From assembly GCA_015233485.1 (NCBI GenBank), contig JADFXO010000170.1, forward strand, positions 1-7,546: 7,546 nt of DNA. The letters run 5' to 3'. The DNA comes from Nitrospirota bacterium. GTDB taxonomy: Bacteria; Nitrospirota; Thermodesulfovibrionia; Thermodesulfovibrionales; Magnetobacteriaceae. Under the pieces are notes generated by a model. It was not told the origin of the DNA and searched no databases. It saw nothing but the letters and a program-made list of their open reading frames with translations. Below are positions 5,902-7,546 of the stretch, in pieces. How positions within the stretch are numbered: the stretch's first letter is position 1; each line of letters opens with the position of its first letter. The position numbers and the translations under genes were made by a program.

Positions 5902-6591
5902 GTGCCCGTCTTTGCGCTTTCAGAAGATTTGCTGTTTCCCCCTCCTGAGCTGGCCGAAGACGACGGGCTTCTGGCCATAGGCGGGGACCTCAGCCGTGAG
6001 CGCATTCTAAAGGCGTACACAATGGGGATATTTCCCTGGTACATGGAAGAGCACCCGATCCTGTGGTGGTCGCCCGACCCAAGACTGGTGCTGTTTCCCA
6101 ATGAGTTCACAATATCAAGGAGTATGCGCCAGACGATAAACAGAAACATATTCGACATAACCTTCGACAGGGGGTTTGTTGACGTAATGGAAAACTGCGC
6201 CAACGCAAAAAGGAAGGACGGCTATGGCACATGGATAAACGACGACATGCTTGAGGCCTATACGGGGCTTCACGAGGCGGGCTATGCGCATTCGGTTGAG
6301 AGCTGGTCAGAGGGCCGGCTTGTTGGCGGGTTGTATGGTGTGGCGCTTGGCGGTGCGTTCTTTGGAGAGTCCATGTTTGCACTTAGAACCAACGCCTCAA
6401 AGGCCGCGGTTGCCGCTTTGGTCAAGAGGCTCATAGAATGGGGGTTTATGTTTATTGATTGTCAGGTTGTAACGCAGCACCTAAAGAGCCTCGGTGCAAG
6501 GGAAATCTCCCGAAGAGATTTCATAATCTTATTAAAGTCTGCGCTGAAACTTCCCGCTCACCCCGGCAAATGGTCATATAATACCGAATAA
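5902..6591 (+). CDS. aat: Leucyl/phenylalanyl-tRNA-protein transferase Aat
   Basis: Aat moves Leu or Phe from charged tRNA to proteins with N-terminal Arg or Lys, creating primary N-degrons for ClpS. The 229-residue frame has the family signatures in order: GLLAIGGDLSRERILKAY (22-39), GIFPWY (42-47), WWSPDPR (55-61), GTWIND (109-114), GGLYGVALGGAFFGESMF (142-159), NASK (164-167) and FIDCQ (184-188). E156, D186 and Q188 fall on the same numbers as the catalytic-site residues of the E. coli enzyme (234 residues). Translation begins with GTG at 5902, directly after the clpA stop TAA (5899-5901). AGG at 5896-5898 inside the end of clpA is the only Shine-Dalgarno-like element, so translational coupling to clpA is likely. 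Together with clpS and clpA this completes the substrate-making and substrate-delivery arms of the Leu N-degron pathway. Confidence 0.96.
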   Translation: MPVFALSEDLLFPPPELAEDDGLLAIGGDLSRERILKAYTMGIFPWYMEEHPILWWSPDPRLVLFPNEFTISRSMRQTINRNIFDITFDRGFVDVMENCANAKRKDGYGTWINDDMLEAYTGLHEAGYAHSVESWSEGRLVGGLYGVALGGAFFGESMFALRTNASKAAVAALVKRLIEWGFMFIDCQVVTQHLKSLGAREISRRDFIILLKSALKLPAHPGKWSYNTE

Positions 6592-6621
6592 CAATACCTG
6601 ATAACCAAAGGAGGAACAACA

Positions 6622-7425
6622 ATGTCTAAGTTAATGTTTCTAATCATATCAATCGTTTTACTATCAGTTTCAATGGTATATTCCGGGGCGTATTCTGACA
6701 CAGGTGCTGTTACTGGCGCCGCGGTGCAATACAAAGACGGCGATGTCCTCCTTAATGGCTACATAAGCCATAGCAAGGCAATGCAGGGGAAGTCGCCCGC
6801 GGTTATTATAGTGCATGACTGGATGGGCGAGGGGGATTTCACTAAGGAACAGGCACACCGGATAGCGGAACTTGGGTACGTTGCCTTTGCGGCAGATATA
6901 TACGGCAAAGGGGTGAGGCCCAAAAACGCCGATGAGGCAGGCAAATTGGCGGGGACATATAAGGGCAACCGCAAGCTTATGCGTGAGCGGATTAAGGCCG
7001 CGCTGGATTACGTGAGGACATTGGAGTATGTGGATACGGGGCGTATAGCGGTGATAGGATATTGTTTTGGCGGTACGGTGGCCCTTGAGCTTGCGAGGGA
7101 TGGGGCGGATATTGCCGGGGTAGTCAGCATCCACGGCGGGCTGGATACACCTGACAGCAAATCCAGCAAAATCAAAGCAAGGGTACTCGTCCTGCGCGGC
7201 GCTGATGACCCATTTGTGCCAAAAGAGGACGTGGCGGCGTTTGAGAACGAGATGCGCCACGGCGGTGTTGACTGGTATATGACGGCCTATGGGAATGCGG
7301 TTCACGCATATACAAATCCAAAGGCAGGTACAGACAACTCAAAAGGTGCAGCGTATAACGAAAAAGCCGACAAGAGATCATGGGTGGTGCTGAAGGAGTT
7401 CTTTAGAGAGATTTTCTCAAAATGA
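6622..7425 (+). CDS. Exported dienelactone hydrolase family protein (alpha/beta hydrolase)
   Basis: This 267-residue protein has a Sec-type N-terminus (K3, hydrophobic 4-19, possible cleavage after S21) followed by a dienelactone-hydrolase-like alpha/beta fold. Visible are the oxyanion-region strand AVIIVHDWMGEGDF (60-73), YVAFAADIYGKGVRP (86-100), the nucleophile elbow GYCFGG (146-151) with Cys148, the acid D196 in GADDPFVP, and H228 in NAVHAYTNP. This is the Cys-Asp-His triad of the family. The true substrate is unknown: most exported members are not chlorocatechol enzymes, and no aromatic-degradation genes are nearby. AAAGGAGG (6607-6614) lies 7 nt before the ATG. The gene begins 30 nt after aat with no terminator between, so it is probably the last gene of the clpS-clpA-aat transcript, although a functional link to N-degron turnover is not evident. 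A 14-bp tandem repeat overlaps its stop codon. Confidence 0.9.
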   Translation: MSKLMFLIISIVLLSVSMVYSGAYSDTGAVTGAAVQYKDGDVLLNGYISHSKAMQGKSPAVIIVHDWMGEGDFTKEQAHRIAELGYVAFAADIYGKGVRPKNADEAGKLAGTYKGNRKLMRERIKAALDYVRTLEYVDTGRIAVIGYCFGGTVALELARDGADIAGVVSIHGGLDTPDSKSSKIKARVLVLRGADDPFVPKEDVAAFENEMRHGGVDWYMTAYGNAVHAYTNPKAGTDNSKGAAYNEKADKRSWVVLKEFFREIFSK

Positions 7426-7445
7426 ACATGCCAAAATGAAGATGC
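7418..7445. repeat. 14-bp tandem direct repeat across the hydrolase stop codon
   Basis: CAAAATGAACATGC (7418-7431) is followed directly by CAAAATGAAGATGC (7432-7445), differing at one base. The first copy contains the stop codon TGA (7423-7425) of the hydrolase. It looks like a local duplication; no function is evident. Confidence 0.7.
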
Positions 7446-7448
7446 GGG

Positions 7449-7478
7449 TTGTTGAAATATCAGGGGATACGGTATAAT
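7449..7478 (+). promoter_or_regulatory. Promoter of the gene at the right edge
   Basis: A perfect TATAAT lies at 7473-7478. Upstream, TTGTTG (7449-7454) gives an 18-nt spacer, and TTGAAA (7452-7457) would give 15. Transcription from this box is expected about 7 nt downstream, at or next to the A of the ATG at 7485. Confidence 0.5.
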
Positions 7479-7484
7479 GAAGAC

Positions 7485-7546
7485 ATGGTAACGTCAGTTG
7501 ATACATTGAGGATATACGAGAGCTTGAGGGGTGCGGAACTCAGCGA
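7485..7546 (+). CDS. Start of a further coding region, truncated by the window edge
   Basis: An ATG at 7485 opens a frame that stays open to the edge (20 codons), beginning MVTSVDTLRIYESLRGAELS. The pattern T-x-D-T followed by an amphipathic helix and a small-residue turn resembles the N-terminus of DUF1640/CCDC90-like coiled-coil proteins, but 20 residues cannot settle that. No Shine-Dalgarno is present; the upstream -10 box suggests a very short or absent leader. It could still be a chance open stretch. Confidence 0.42.
   Translation, partial: MVTSVDTLRIYESLRGAELS

Noticed and set aside
6670..7305. Minus-strand 211-codon open frame
   Set aside because: It lies entirely antisense to the dienelactone hydrolase, has no recognisable domain, and is rich in His, Arg and Pro as expected of a shadow frame.

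Overview
The window looks like ordinary chromosome of a Gram-negative-type bacterium with roughly balanced base composition and frequent ATA and AGG codons. It carries an exported mono-haem cytochrome c, a bacterial/archaeal-type LeuD, and ClpS, ClpA and Aat together. This suggests a Nitrospirota (Thermodesulfovibrionia-like) or deltaproteobacterial lineage. That placement is inferred from protein style, not from any marker gene. No insertion sequence, CRISPR array, tRNA or rRNA is visible.

Left part, minus strand (1-1761): the N-terminal half of pdxA runs off the left edge. Just upstream of it, co-directional and 28 nt away, is a class IV PLP-dependent aminotransferase with a promoter directly in front of its ATG. 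Further upstream is a 63-residue uncharacterised protein with a good ribosome binding site.

Middle (1762-3304): an AT-rich divergent control region, unusually rich in palindromes and direct repeats, separates the 63-residue gene from a ribbon-helix-helix regulator. The regulator sits 16 nt ahead of a solitary leuD. A strong bidirectional terminator closes this unit and also ends the convergent small cytochrome c gene. The cytochrome gene has an extended -10 promoter and an ideal Shine-Dalgarno sequence. About 300 nt of mostly unexplained intergenic sequence follow.

Right part, plus strand (3305-7546): clpS, clpA and aat are packed together, with aat starting on the base after the clpA stop. 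They encode the bacterial N-degron pathway except for the peptidase. Aat adds Leu/Phe to N-termini, ClpS recognises the resulting N-degrons, and ClpA unfolds the substrate for ClpP, which is encoded elsewhere. An exported dienelactone-hydrolase-family protein follows 30 nt later and is probably co-transcribed. At the right edge a consensus -10 box immediately precedes an ATG that opens a further, truncated reading frame, possibly a leaderless transcript.

Most of the window is recognisable housekeeping. The least explained parts are the palindromic divergent region with its RHH regulator and 63-residue partner (1570-2157), and the intergenic stretch 3066-3277.
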